Notes: generated by a model not told the origin, from the sequence alone. Positions 30,708 through 39,086 are shown, counted from the first letter of the stretch. The stretch is 64,000 nucleotides of DNA from an uncultured Eubacteriales bacterium (GCA_902778585.1 CACYYD010000002.1:1-64000), one strand, 5' to 3'. Made by a program: numbers and translations.

Positions 30708-32111
30708 ATGAAGAAAGTTTTTATAGACACGCTTGGATGCGCGAAAAATGAATATGATTCACAGGTCATGGCCGCTGCCCTTGTTGACAGCGGCTTTGAG
30801 CTGACAGACGACGCCTTCGAATCCGACATAATGATAGTGAACACATGCGGATTCATAGAGGACGCGAAGAAGGAGTCGATCAACAGGATACTTGAGCTTG
30901 CTGATGAATTCGGCGAAAAGAAGAAACTCGTCGTCACGGGATGCCTTTCGGAGCGCTATCATGACGAGCTCGTCAAAGAGATGCCTGAAGTCGACATGTT
31001 CTTTGGTGTAAACGATTACGACAGGCTGCCGGATCTTCTCGAAGGTCTGGAAAGCGGGGCAGAGCGTGACAAGGTGGACAAGAGCCTTGATGACCTCAGA
31101 TACAGAAGACGCGAGTTCGGAAATAACGAGGACGCAGGTGATACCAGGTTCTACGGATACCTCAAGATCGCCGAGGGCTGCAACAACGCCTGCAGCTTCT
31201 GTGCTATCCCGCTTATCAGAGGGCATTACAGATCTAAGAAAATAGAAGACTGCGTCCGTGAAGCCCATGAAATGGCTGAAGCAGGCATCAAAGAGCTTAT
31301 CGTCATAGCCCAGGATACTTCGCAGTACGGAAAGGATCTGTACGGTGAGGTCCGCCTGCCGCAGCTTCTGCACGAACTTTGCAGGATCGAAGGCATTGAA
31401 TGGATAAGATTGATGTACGTTTACGATAACGGTATTACCGACGAACTCATCGATGCCATAGCAAGTGAGCCGAAAGTATGCAATTACATAGACATGCCTA
31501 TACAGCATATATCCGACAACGTGCTCAGGCTCATGAGAAGACAGTCTACTGGAGACTCGATCAAGGCTGTCATCACAAAACTGAGAGAGCGCATTCCTGA
31601 TGTTCACGTCAGGACGACTTTGCTTGTCGGTACTCCGGGCGAGACTGAGGCTGATTTTGATGAACTCGTTGATTTTATCGACAGCTTCGACATCGACAGG
31701 CTCGGAGCTTTCGCTTTCTCCGATGAGGAGGGCACACTCTCGCATCTCATGGATTACAAGGTCCCGCAGGAGATCGCTGAGATGAGGCGTGACACCGTTA
31801 TGGAGCACCAACTGGCTGTGAGCGAAAAGCTCAACGAAAAGAAGCTGGGCAAGGTGATGGAGGTCATCGTTGATGAGGCTATCGAACTCGATGCAGGGAA
31901 CATCGTGGAGGACTTCGACGATATCGACGACAGCATCCGTGATCAGATAATCAATACTTATTCGGGACGCACAAGATACGACGCACCTGAGATAGACTGC
32001 GCCGTTACATTCACTTCGAACAGGATGGATATCTTCCCGGGCGATGTGGTTAAGGTCCTGATAACTGACGCATATGAATATGATCTAGAGGGAAAAGAGG
32101 TAACTGAATGA
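30708..32111 (+). CDS. rimO: ribosomal protein S12 methylthiotransferase RimO
   Basis: Radical-SAM enzyme that adds a methylthio group to an Asp of S12. 467 aa from ATG 30708 (MKKVFIDTLGCAKNEYDSQ), with GGAGA upstream; the frame is open from 30663 but that part overlaps ftsK. The N-terminal UPF0004 cluster has three Cys (LGCAKN, NTCGF, TGCLSERY). The radical-SAM CNNACSFC is near residue 157, and a C-terminal TRAM domain closes the protein. It overlaps pgsA by 4 bases. Confidence 0.95.
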   Translation: MKKVFIDTLGCAKNEYDSQVMAAALVDSGFELTDDAFESDIMIVNTCGFIEDAKKESINRILELADEFGEKKKLVVTGCLSERYHDELVKEMPEVDMFFGVNDYDRLPDLLEGLESGAERDKVDKSLDDLRYRRREFGNNEDAGDTRFYGYLKIAEGCNNACSFCAIPLIRGHYRSKKIEDCVREAHEMAEAGIKELIVIAQDTSQYGKDLYGEVRLPQLLHELCRIEGIEWIRLMYVYDNGITDELIDAIASEPKVCNYIDMPIQHISDNVLRLMRRQSTGDSIKAVITKLRERIPDVHVRTTLLVGTPGETEADFDELVDFIDSFDIDRLGAFAFSDEEGTLSHLMDYKVPQEIAEMRRDTVMEHQLAVSEKLNEKKLGKVMEVIVDEAIELDAGNIVEDFDDIDDSIRDQIINTYSGRTRYDAPEIDCAVTFTSNRMDIFPGDVVKVLITDAYEYDLEGKEVTE

Positions 32112-32641
32112 ATCTTCCTAACAAGCTGACACTCGCGCGAATCATCGCTGTGCCGTTCTTCATCGCGGCTTTCATTCTGAAGTATTATCCTGCTGCACTG
32201 ATCCTTTTCTGTGCTGCATCGATAACTGATTTCTTTGACGGAAACATCGCCAGAAAGAGGAATCTCGTAACTAACTTCGGAAAGATAATGGATCCGCTCG
32301 CAGATAAGATACTCGTATATTCGGCGCTCTGCCTCTTCATCGAGGCCGACATCATAAGGGCATGGATGCTCATACTGATACTGGCACGCGAATTCATAGT
32401 TGCCGGTATGAGGACTGTTGCGGCATCCGAAGGAAGGGTGCTCGCTGCCGGAATGTCCGGAAAGATCAAGACCGTTCTTCAGATGTTTGCTGTTATCGTG
32501 TTCCTGCTTGCTCTTTGCCTTACAAAGACTCAGGCGACGGTCATGCTTGCCGGAAACATTCTGTTCTATGCTTCGCTCGTTATGACAGTCTACTCGGGAG
32601 CGGAATACGTACTCAAGAACCGCGACGTATTCAGCATGTAA
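32108..32641 (+). CDS. pgsA: CDP-diacylglycerol-glycerol-3-phosphate 3-phosphatidyltransferase
   Basis: Makes phosphatidylglycerophosphate in the membrane. 177 aa with about five helices. The CDP-alcohol phosphotransferase signature D-x2-DG-x2-AR-x8-G-x3-D-x3-D is complete in DFFDGNIARKRN...GKIMDPLADK (about residues 39-65). AGAGG precedes the ATG. The rimO-pgsA-cinA-recA order is typical of Firmicutes. Confidence 0.95.
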   Translation: MNLPNKLTLARIIAVPFFIAAFILKYYPAALILFCAASITDFFDGNIARKRNLVTNFGKIMDPLADKILVYSALCLFIEADIIRAWMLILILAREFIVAGMRTVAASEGRVLAAGMSGKIKTVLQMFAVIVFLLALCLTKTQATVMLAGNILFYASLVMTVYSGAEYVLKNRDVFSM

Positions 32642-32651
32642 GGAGAATGAG

Positions 32652-33881
32652 ATGAGGACATCCATACTTGCTGTCGGAACAGAGCTTCTTTTCGGTCAGA
32701 CCGTAAATACGAACGCGTCATTCCTGTCAGAGAACCTGAATCACATGGGCTTTGACGTGATGTACCATTTTGTTGTGGGGGACAATCCGGCCAGACTTAA
32801 GGAAAAGCTGGCGGATGCCTTTGCCGACACCGATCTTGTCATACTTACAGGAGGTCTCGGTCCTACACAGGACGATCTTACAAAAGAGATGGTAGCCGAA
32901 TACATGGGAAGGGAAATGTATCTGGATACCGAAGTAGAAGAATACCTGAAAGGATTTTTCGCTAGGCGCGGCGGCGATATGCCTGAGAACAACATGAAGC
33001 AGGCATATCTGCCGGTCGGATGCACGCCTTTTTACAATGCATCCGGCACGGCGCCCGGCTTTGCGCTTTCGGTGGACGGCAAGACGGCTATATGCCTGCC
33101 GGGCCCGCCGCGCGAGATGAAATGGCTGTTTGACAACGGCGTGAAGCAGTATCTCGCACAGTTTATGGAAAAGAAAATGTTTTACCGCGTCATCAGGACG
33201 ATAGGGATCGGCGAATCCGACCTCGAGATGCTTCTCATGCCGCTCATCGACGGCCAGACAGATCCAACCATCGCCACATACGCCAAGGAGGGCGAATGCA
33301 CTCTCCGTGTAGCGTCGCAGAGGGATACTGATGAAGAAGCCGAGGCTGCGGTCAATGAGATGACTGAGCGCATAACTGAGCTCGCGGGAGAATATATCTA
33401 CAGCTATGATGACGAAGATCTCAATGAGGTCGTCGTAAGAATACTGAGAGAAAAAGGTCTTCACATCACATCTGCGGAGTCCTGCACGGGCGGGCTTTTC
33501 GCGTCAGCCATCACGGATGTCGCCGGCGCATCGAACGTTCTGTCTTCCGCATATGTGACATATTCGAACGAAAGCAAGACTGCAGAGATAGGCGTTCTTG
33601 CAGAGACTATAGAGAACTTCGGAGTCGTCAGTCCCGAGACCGCAGAAGCTATGGCCCGCGGAGCTCTTGAAAGATCGGGAGCTGACATCGCTGTATCCGT
33701 AACAGGCTACGCGGGACCTGAGGCTGATCCGGGGCATGAAGCAGGCGAGGCCTACATCGGCTATGCGACAGCAGATAAATGCGGACACTATGCTATACAC
33801 ACTTCGAGAGCTGACCGCAAATGGAACCGCAGATATATCACGCTGAGAATGCTCAGGGCAGTATATCTTCTGATCAGATAG
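32652..33881 (+). CDS. cinA: CinA: NMN amidohydrolase / ADP-ribose pyrophosphatase homologue
   Basis: 409 aa. The N-terminal MoaB/MogA-like domain has AVGTELLFGQTVNTN and LTGGLGPTQDDLTKE; the C-terminal deamidase domain has SAESCTGGLFAS and VSVTGYAGP. Role in NAD salvage, often induced with competence and placed before recA. AAGGAG precedes the ATG. Confidence 0.94.
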   Translation: MRTSILAVGTELLFGQTVNTNASFLSENLNHMGFDVMYHFVVGDNPARLKEKLADAFADTDLVILTGGLGPTQDDLTKEMVAEYMGREMYLDTEVEEYLKGFFARRGGDMPENNMKQAYLPVGCTPFYNASGTAPGFALSVDGKTAICLPGPPREMKWLFDNGVKQYLAQFMEKKMFYRVIRTIGIGESDLEMLLMPLIDGQTDPTIATYAKEGECTLRVASQRDTDEEAEAAVNEMTERITELAGEYIYSYDDEDLNEVVVRILREKGLHITSAESCTGGLFASAITDVAGASNVLSSAYVTYSNESKTAEIGVLAETIENFGVVSPETAEAMARGALERSGADIAVSVTGYAGPEADPGHEAGEAYIGYATADKCGHYAIHTSRADRKWNRRYITLRMLRAVYLLIR

Positions 33882-33910
33882 CGTGGCAGGGGTAAATCAT
33901 AAAATAGTGC

Positions 33911-33982
33911 TTTTCAGGCAAAAAAGGGCAGAAAATGCACGTTTCGGTGCTCCTCCGGTTCGACATACCTGGAGCCTGAAAA
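33911..33982 (+). other. branched inverted-repeat element upstream of recA
   Basis: TTTTCAGGC (33911-33919) pairs perfectly with GCCTGAAAA (33974-33982) across 54 bases. Inside, GCAC/GTGC (33937-33940/33947-33950) and CTCCGG/CC-T-GGAG (33953-33958/33968-33974) can form two further hairpins. It lies after cinA and before the recA promoter, with no T-run. It could be a 3' end structure, a small RNA or a DNA element. Confidence 0.35.
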
Positions 33983-33989
33983 TATAATA

Positions 33990-34037
33990 TTGACAGAAGC
34001 AAAATGCAGCGGTAATATATACGCGAACAAGCGTTCT
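33990..34037 (+). promoter_or_regulatory. recA promoter with SOS (LexA/Cheo) box
   Basis: TTGACA (33990-33995), 17 bases, TAATAT (34013-34018). GAAC-AAGC-GTTC (34025-34036) lies just downstream of the -10, where LexA would block RNA polymerase. Confidence 0.88.
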
Positions 34038-34059
34038 TATTTGAATCCAGGGAGGCAAT

Positions 34060-35139
34060 ATGGCTAATCAGACAGCAAACAGTGCAGAAAGCGCGGCAAA
34101 GGAAAAAGCGCTGCAGCAGGCACTCGATCAGATACAGAAACAGTACGGCAAGGGTGCGATAATGAGACTGGGCGAATCCGGCCCGGTAAGCAATATAGAT
34201 GTTATTTCGACGGGTTCGGTAAGCCTTGATATGGCGACGGGTGTCGGCGGATACCCTAAGGGAAGGATCATTGAGATCTACGGACCTGAATCCTCAGGTA
34301 AAACAACACTGACACTTCATGCGATCGCAGAGGCTCAGAAGAAAGGCGGACAGGCTGCTTTCATCGATGCAGAGCATGCTCTTGATCCTGTATATGCGCG
34401 CAACCTCGGTGTAAATGTTGATGAGCTTCTGGTGTCCCAGCCTGATACAGGTGAGCAGGCGCTTGAGATCTGCGAGATGCTCACAAGGAGCGGTGCGGTG
34501 GATATCATCGTTATCGACTCGGTAGCCGCTCTCGTTCCTAAGGCAGAGATCCAGGGCGAGATGGGTGACTCCCATGTAGGTCTTCAGGCAAGACTTATGT
34601 CGCAGGCCCTCAGAAAGATCGCAGGAGCCATCAACAGAACAAGCACATGCGTCATCTTCATCAACCAGCTCAGAGAAAAGATCGGCATCATGTTCGGAAA
34701 TCCTGAGACTACCACGGGCGGACGTGCTCTCAAGTTCTACGCTTCAATGAGACTCGATGTCAGAAAGATCGACACCATTAAGAAGGGCGAAGATGTTCTT
34801 GGAAACCGCACAAGGGTAAAGATCGTAAAGAACAAGGTAGCTCCTCCGTTCAAGAAGGCAGAATTCGATATCATGTACGGCACAGGCATCTCGCTTTCCG
34901 GCGATATACTCGACCTTGCTTCCGAGGTAGGCATCATCGACAAGTCCGGATCATGGTACAGCTATAATAATGAGAGGATCGGACAGGGAAGAGAAAACGT
35001 CAAGCTCTATCTTGAAGCCAATCCTGACGTCCTCGAAGAGGTCCGCGGCAAGCTTATGGATCACATCCTCAAGAGCAGAGCCGGCGATGATCCGAACGGC
35101 GGACTCAGGGTAGATGAAGACGGAGTCGTCATCGAATAA
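34060..35139 (+). CDS. recA: recombinase RecA
   Basis: Strand-exchange protein and SOS co-protease. 359 aa. Walker [10 protein letters not shown] lies near residues 75-83, Walker [11 protein letters not shown] near 148, and loop L2 [19 protein letters not shown] near 215. GGGAGG precedes the ATG. It is controlled by its own LexA box, independent of the cinA read-through. Confidence 0.98.
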   Translation: MANQTANSAESAAKEKALQQALDQIQKQYGKGAIMRLGESGPVSNIDVISTGSVSLDMATGVGGYPKGRIIEIYGPESSGKTTLTLHAIAEAQKKGGQAAFIDAEHALDPVYARNLGVNVDELLVSQPDTGEQALEICEMLTRSGAVDIIVIDSVAALVPKAEIQGEMGDSHVGLQARLMSQALRKIAGAINRTSTCVIFINQLREKIGIMFGNPETTTGGRALKFYASMRLDVRKIDTIKKGEDVLGNRTRVKIVKNKVAPPFKKAEFDIMYGTGISLSGDILDLASEVGIIDKSGSWYSYNNERIGQGRENVKLYLEANPDVLEEVRGKLMDHILKSRAGDDPNGGLRVDEDGVVIE

Positions 35140-35177
35140 AACCTGATAAAAAACGTTGAAAAATCAAAAATTCCTCC

Positions 35178-35206
35178 TTGACCTTATAACCGCGATGTAG
35201 TATCAT
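35178..35206 (+). promoter_or_regulatory. rplU promoter
   Basis: TTGACC (35178-35183), 17 bases, TATCAT (35201-35206). Confidence 0.7.
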
Positions 35207-35212
35207 TTCTGA

Positions 35213-35285
35213 CGGTTAACCGCTCGGAGCGGGTTTTAAAGCGATCCGCACCCAAGCTCCGGCGAGTCTGGTTTAAGGAGGAATT
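35213..35285 (+). ncRNA. putative L21 leader (ribosomal protein autoregulatory RNA)
   Basis: The 5' untranslated region between the promoter and rplU holds a CCGCT-CGG-AGCGG hairpin (near 35220-35232), GTTTTAAAGCGATCCGC and a CTCCGGCGAG segment before the AAGGAGG. This arrangement resembles the Firmicutes L21 leader family, in which free L21 is thought to bind and repress. Assignment is from position and partial sequence resemblance. Confidence 0.5.
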
Positions 35286-35291
35286 CGAATT

Positions 35292-35783
35292 ATGTATGCT
35301 ATCATTATGACAGGTGGCAAGCAGTACAGAGTACAGCAGGGCGACGAGTTCAGAGTTGAGAAGCTCGATGCAGAAGTCGGCGACAAGGTCGTATTTGACA
35401 AGGTCGTAGCTGTTGGCGGAGACAAGCTTGTTGCAGGCACACCGTTTGTAGAAGGCTGCACAGTTGAGGCTGAGGTCCTCGAGCAGGGCAAGGCTGACAA
35501 GGTCATCATCTACAAGTACAAAGCCAAGAAAGATTACAGACGCAAGAACGGCCACAGACAGCCTTACACACTGGTAAAGGTCACAGGTTTCGGAAAGTCC
35601 GCTGCTAAGGCAGAGAAGGCTCCGAAGGCTGAGAAGGCTGAAAAGGCAGAGGCAAAGGCTGCACCAAAGGTCAGCGCTTCGATGAAGAAAGACGAGCTTC
35701 TGGCAGTTGCAAAGGAGATGGGAGTCAAGGTAGACGCTAAGGCTACAAAGGCTGACATCATCGCTGCTATCGAGGCTAAGTAG
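35292..35783 (+). CDS. rplU: 50S ribosomal protein L21 with C-terminal HeH-like extension
   Basis: Residues 1-102 are a normal bacterial L21 ([17 protein letters not shown] ... [18 protein letters not shown]). The usual protein ends here at about 103. This one continues for about 60 residues: an Ala/Lys/Glu linker (about 105-130), then a 33-residue unit, [15 protein letters not shown]...[10 protein letters not shown], which looks like a HeH/SAP-type helix-extended-helix nucleic-acid-binding motif. AAGGAGG precedes the ATG. The stop is followed by rpmA after 18 bases; the protease gene prp (ysxB), normally between them in Firmicutes, is absent. Confidence 0.92.
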   Translation: MYAIIMTGGKQYRVQQGDEFRVEKLDAEVGDKVVFDKVVAVGGDKLVAGTPFVEGCTVEAEVLEQGKADKVIIYKYKAKKDYRRKNGHRQPYTLVKVTGFGKSAAKAEKAPKAEKAEKAEAKAAPKVSASMKKDELLAVAKEMGVKVDAKATKADIIAAIEAK

Positions 35784-35801
35784 TTTAGAGGAGGAAGCAA
35801 A

Positions 35802-36008
35802 ATGTCAAGTAAAAAAGGAGTAGGAAGTTCCAAGAACGGCAGAGACTCCGAGGCGAAAAGGCTTGGACTCAAGGTAGGTGCCGGTGAATATGTAAGCGCA
35901 GGAAGCATCCTCATGAGACAGAGAGGAACAAAGTTCCACCCTGGCAACAATGTTGGCAAGTACGACAAGAAGAGAAAGCAGATCAGCGTTTACAGCAAGG
36001 AAGCATAA
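35802..36008 (+). CDS. rpmA: 50S ribosomal protein L27, internally shortened
   Basis: 68 aa instead of about 85-95. The N-terminus [20 protein letters not shown] is mature-like, with no Firmicutes cleavable extension. Conservation runs to [14 protein letters not shown], then jumps to [13 protein letters not shown]. The usual DHTLFA..DG.VKFE beta segment of about 17 residues is missing. The reading frame is intact and GAGGAGG precedes the ATG, so it looks like an expressed variant. It sits between rplU and obgE as normal. Confidence 0.9.
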   Translation: MSSKKGVGSSKNGRDSEAKRLGLKVGAGEYVSAGSILMRQRGTKFHPGNNVGKYDKKRKQISVYSKEA

Positions 36009-36014
36009 GACTTC

Positions 36015-36046
36015 AGGCTCCTGCATTGCAGGAGCCTTTTATTTTA
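36015..36046 (+). terminator. terminator after rpmA
   Basis: AGGCTCCTGC / GCAGGAGCCT with loop ATT, then TTTTATTTT. It ends only about 25 bases before the obgE ATG. Confidence 0.88.
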
Positions 36047-36070
36047 TCCGGAAGACACAGAAAGAATCAC

Positions 36071-37354
36071 ATGTTTGTAGACAGAGCAGAAATCACAATT
36101 ATATCCGGTAAGGGCGGAAACGGCGCGGTCACATTCAGAAGAGACCCGTATGTTCCCGACGGCGGACCTGACGGCGGTGACGGAGGCAACGGCGGCAATG
36201 TAATTTTTATTGCCGATAAAAATCTCAGGACCCTCATGGATCTCAAGTACAAGAGGAAATACCAGGCAGAGAACGGCCAGCCTGGAATGAAGAGAAACCG
36301 CTTCGGAAAGAAGGGGCAGGATCTTTATATCCGCGTACCTGTGGGTACAATGATAATCGATAAGGAAACAGGCCACCTGATGAAGGACCTTGTAAGTGAC
36401 GGAGATACTGTCGTGGCAGCTAAAGGCGGACGAGGCGGAAAAGGCAACGTACATTACAAGAGCAGCACAAGGCAGGCACCAAACTTCGCGGAGGCCGGCG
36501 GTCCTGCAAAGACAAGAGAGGTCATACTTGAGCTCAAGCTCATAGCCGACGTCGGTCTATTGGGTTTTCCTAACGTCGGAAAGTCCACGCTTCTTTCAGT
36601 GTGCACAAACTCCAAACCGAAGATCGCCGGATATCACTTCACTACGATAGATCCTAATCTCGGAGTCGTTTATCTTCATGATACAAGCTTCGTAATGGCG
36701 GATATCGCGGGCATCATCGAAGGCGCATCGCAGGGAGCAGGTCTCGGCTTCAAGTTCCTCAAACATATCGAAAGGACAAAGGTGCTCATCCATGTCATCG
36801 ATGTGTCAGGCTCGGAGGGCAGGGATCCTATAGAAGACTACAAAAAGATCAATGCCGAGCTCGAGCAGTTCGACGCAAGGCTTGCCCATAAGCCTCAGAT
36901 CGTTGCCGCGAACAAGACCGACATAGTGACTGATCAGGAAAAATACGATGAATTCATGGAGTTCATGAAAGCTGAAGGACGTGAAGTATATCCTATAAGC
37001 GCTGCTGCAAGGCAGGGGCTGGACGAACTCATGAACGCAGCTCTCCGCCACGTCGAAAACTATGTAGAGCCTGATGATGAACCTATGGTCATGTTCGATT
37101 TCGAGGCTGATGAAAAAGAAGAAGACTACAGGGTCATCTCCGGATACAAGGCTGATGACGGAGTCTATGTACTTGAAGGCAAGCAGCTTCTGAAGATCTT
37201 CAATTCGACAAACTTCACAGACAGCGGATCCATCAGATACCTGTATAATTACATCAATAAGCAGGGCGGCATTTCCATCCTTAGAGAACTTGGTCTCAAG
37301 GAAGGCGACACTGTCCGTATAGAAGATTTCGAATTCGAATTCACGGAAGACTGA
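36071..37354 (+). CDS. obgE: GTPase Obg/CgtA
   Basis: Ribosome-associated GTPase, 427 aa. The start is ATG 36071 (MFVDRAEITIISGKGGNG), the family start; the open frame from 36026 overlaps the terminator. The Gly-rich Obg domain covers 1-158. The G domain has G1 GFPNVGKST, G3 DIAGIIEGA and G4 AANKTD. The C-terminal OCT domain covers about 350-427. No strong ribosome binding site is visible, and a terminator separates it from rpmA, so levels may depend on read-through. Confidence 0.95.
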   Translation: MFVDRAEITIISGKGGNGAVTFRRDPYVPDGGPDGGDGGNGGNVIFIADKNLRTLMDLKYKRKYQAENGQPGMKRNRFGKKGQDLYIRVPVGTMIIDKETGHLMKDLVSDGDTVVAAKGGRGGKGNVHYKSSTRQAPNFAEAGGPAKTREVILELKLIADVGLLGFPNVGKSTLLSVCTNSKPKIAGYHFTTIDPNLGVVYLHDTSFVMADIAGIIEGASQGAGLGFKFLKHIERTKVLIHVIDVSGSEGRDPIEDYKKINAELEQFDARLAHKPQIVAANKTDIVTDQEKYDEFMEFMKAEGREVYPISAAARQGLDELMNAALRHVENYVEPDDEPMVMFDFEADEKEEDYRVISGYKADDGVYVLEGKQLLKIFNSTNFTDSGSIRYLYNYINKQGGISILRELGLKEGDTVRIEDFEFEFTED

Positions 37355-37411
37355 TACCTTTTTCCGGCAATATAAGCACTTTTTCAGACATATATTGAAC
37401 AAGTTCAGTAC

Positions 37412-37437
37412 AAAGACCGCTTCTGCGGTCTTTTTTT
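37412..37437 (+). terminator. obgE terminator
   Basis: AAAGACCGC / GCGGTCTTT with loop TTCT, then a run of T. Confidence 0.88.
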
Positions 37438-37495
37438 GCGTTTTAAAGGCCGTTTAATGCCTGTTTTTAAGCGATTTACGGAAGAAGCAGATCGT

Positions 37496-37525
37496 TTGCC
37501 TGAGGCCATAATATGCCTTTATACT
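37496..37525 (+). promoter_or_regulatory. possible comEA promoter
   Basis: TTGCCT (37496-37501), an 18-base spacer and TATACT (37520-37525), 29 bases before the ATG. Confidence 0.45.
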
Positions 37526-37554
37526 GTCCACATCCCGGAGGGAGGCGGGCGAAA

Positions 37555-38199
37555 ATGGATAAGATAATTGACACATTTAGAGACACTGCCAGGAATACAA
37601 TTCGTGACAGAAAAAGACTTGTAAGGATACTCTCGGTAATACTCATCCTGCTGGCAGCGGCAGTGCTGAAGATACATGATACATCAAAAGCAGATATTAA
37701 AATTGAATCATCCGGACCGTCCTCCGAGTCTGAACAGGCAGAGGCTGAAGATGAAGCATTAAGTCCGCAGGTCATTTTTGTCGATCTGGGCGGAGCCGTA
37801 GTTTCTCCAGGCGTATATCAGGTCGCACCGGAAACCAGGCTTTATCAGGTGATAGAAATGGCAGGAGGTCTCTGCGAGGATGCCGACACCGATTCAGTAA
37901 ATCAGGCATCATTCGTCGAAGACGGACAGAAGATAGTTATTCCTCTTAAGGGTGCAGCAGGCAGCGGCACTCCTGTTTCTGGTGTCTCAACACAGGGGAT
38001 CACCGCGGATGGTCTTGTAAACATCAATACAGCCTCTCTTGATGAGCTGAAGACACTTGATGGGATCGGAGATGTCATGGCACAGAAGATAATAGATTAC
38101 CGGTCTTCAAATGCATTTGTGAAAATAGAAGACATAATGTCGGTCAGCGGTATCGGCAGCGGCATCTTCAAGAAAATAAAGGACCGGATAACCTGCTGA
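37555..38199 (+). CDS. comEA: ComEA DNA receptor of competence
   Basis: Membrane-anchored double-stranded-DNA receptor for transformation. 214 aa from ATG 37555 (GGAGGGAGG upstream). A membrane helix (LVRILSVILILLAAAVL) is near residues 22-38. An SLBB domain follows (about 62-130, VDLGGAVVSPGVYQV). The C-terminal helix-hairpin-helix pair is LVNINTASLDELKTLDGIG and IEDIMSVSGIG. It works with ComEC (0.2 kb), from which it is separated here. Confidence 0.93.
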   Translation: MDKIIDTFRDTARNTIRDRKRLVRILSVILILLAAAVLKIHDTSKADIKIESSGPSSESEQAEAEDEALSPQVIFVDLGGAVVSPGVYQVAPETRLYQVIEMAGGLCEDADTDSVNQASFVEDGQKIVIPLKGAAGSGTPVSGVSTQGITADGLVNINTASLDELKTLDGIGDVMAQKIIDYRSSNAFVKIEDIMSVSGIGSGIFKKIKDRITC

Positions 38200-38212
38200 A
38201 AAGGAGGAAATC

Positions 38213-38755
38213 ATGAGAAGGAAGGATAATGAGGACCCTGAGGAGCGTAGGATGTTTTCAGAGATCCTTAAAAAACTAAATGAATTCAGCAAATATATGA
38301 ACGATAACGGCGCAGGAATGATAAACAGCCCGCTGATAGGCAGATTCAGCGCTTTTGATCCATCAGGCATGCGGGTCGAGTACAGCAGATATGTCGTGCT
38401 GATCAATACGATCTACAGCATATTCAATGATTCGGGGATCAATGTAAAAAGCCGCGGTTATACCTTTCTCAAGGACGCGGTATGCATAGTCGTTGATCTC
38501 GGGAGCATGGATGTTTGTCTTACCAAGGACGTTTATCCATTGATAGCAAAAAAGTACGGCGCAAAAGAGCTTTATACTATCGAACACAATATAAGGAATG
38601 CGATCGATTCAGCTTATATTTCACCGGGGAGACAGAAGCTGACAAAGAACAACATAATGTCCGCCTTTGAAAGCAGACCGTCAAACAAGGAATTCATACT
38701 TGCGGCTTCGCAGAAAGTGCAGAGTCTGCTGGCCGAAACGGTCATGAACAATTGA
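38213..38755 (+). CDS. receiver-less Spo0A C-terminal-domain protein
   Basis: 180 aa. Residues about 65-178 follow the DNA-binding effector domain of Spo0A: SRGYTFLKDAVCIVV aligns with the KGYLYLREAISMVY region, LTKDVYPLIAKKYGA with ITKVLYPDIAKKFNT, IEHNIRNAIDSAY with VERAIRHAIEVAW, and SRPSNKEFILAASQKVQ with AKPTNSEFIAMVADKLR. The N-terminal 60 residues are charged and do not form a phosphoacceptor receiver domain. A strong AAGGAGG precedes the ATG, and it lies 13 bases after comEA, so the two are co-expressed. It probably binds DNA without phosphorelay control. Confidence 0.75.
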   Translation: MRRKDNEDPEERRMFSEILKKLNEFSKYMNDNGAGMINSPLIGRFSAFDPSGMRVEYSRYVVLINTIYSIFNDSGINVKSRGYTFLKDAVCIVVDLGSMDVCLTKDVYPLIAKKYGAKELYTIEHNIRNAIDSAYISPGRQKLTKNNIMSAFESRPSNKEFILAASQKVQSLLAETVMNN

Positions 38756-38820
38756 AAACAGAGGCGTTTCGTGTTAGCATTTAGCCTGTATTGCAATAAA
38801 GAATGAAAGGTCAGACAGGC

Positions 38821-39042
38821 ATGGAAAAACACAAACTGGACAGGATAAACGAACTTGCCCGCAAGTCTAAGGCAGAAGGCCTGACTGCTTCCGAAAAAGA
38901 AGAGCAGCATGCTCTCAGGCAGGAATTTCTTGCAGAGATCAGAGCTGACATCAGGGCGACTCTGGAATCGATAGAGATCGTCGATGAATTCGAAGAAGCA
39001 GCAGAAGAGGCAGCTGAATCTATAGATGAATTAATGAGCTGA
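38821..39042 (+). CDS. DUF896 (YnzC-like) small protein
   Basis: 73 aa from ATG 38821 (MEKHKLDRINELARKSK); an in-frame ATG at 38803 is possible. The block INELARKSKAEGLTASEKEEQ...LRQEF is the DUF896 signature of small helical Firmicutes proteins. The C-terminus is very acidic. Function unknown. Confidence 0.82.
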   Translation: MEKHKLDRINELARKSKAEGLTASEKEEQHALRQEFLAEIRADIRATLESIEIVDEFEEAAEEAAESIDELMS

Positions 39043-39045
39043 AAG

Positions 39046-39054
39046 TGCTATAAT
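39046..39054 (+). promoter_or_regulatory. possible alaS extended -10 promoter
   Basis: TGC-TATAAT (39046-39054) without a clear -35. No T-box leader fits in the 44 bases before alaS. Confidence 0.4.
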
Positions 39055-39086
39055 TAATAGAATTTTCGCGGACAAGGAGACCAGAT

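Noticed and set aside
30759..31811. 350-codon minus-strand frame
   Set aside because: It lies fully antisense to rimO, which has clear family motifs; it is a codon-bias shadow.
39043..39086. T-box leader before alaS
   Set aside because: Only 44 bases are available and no T-box sequence is present.
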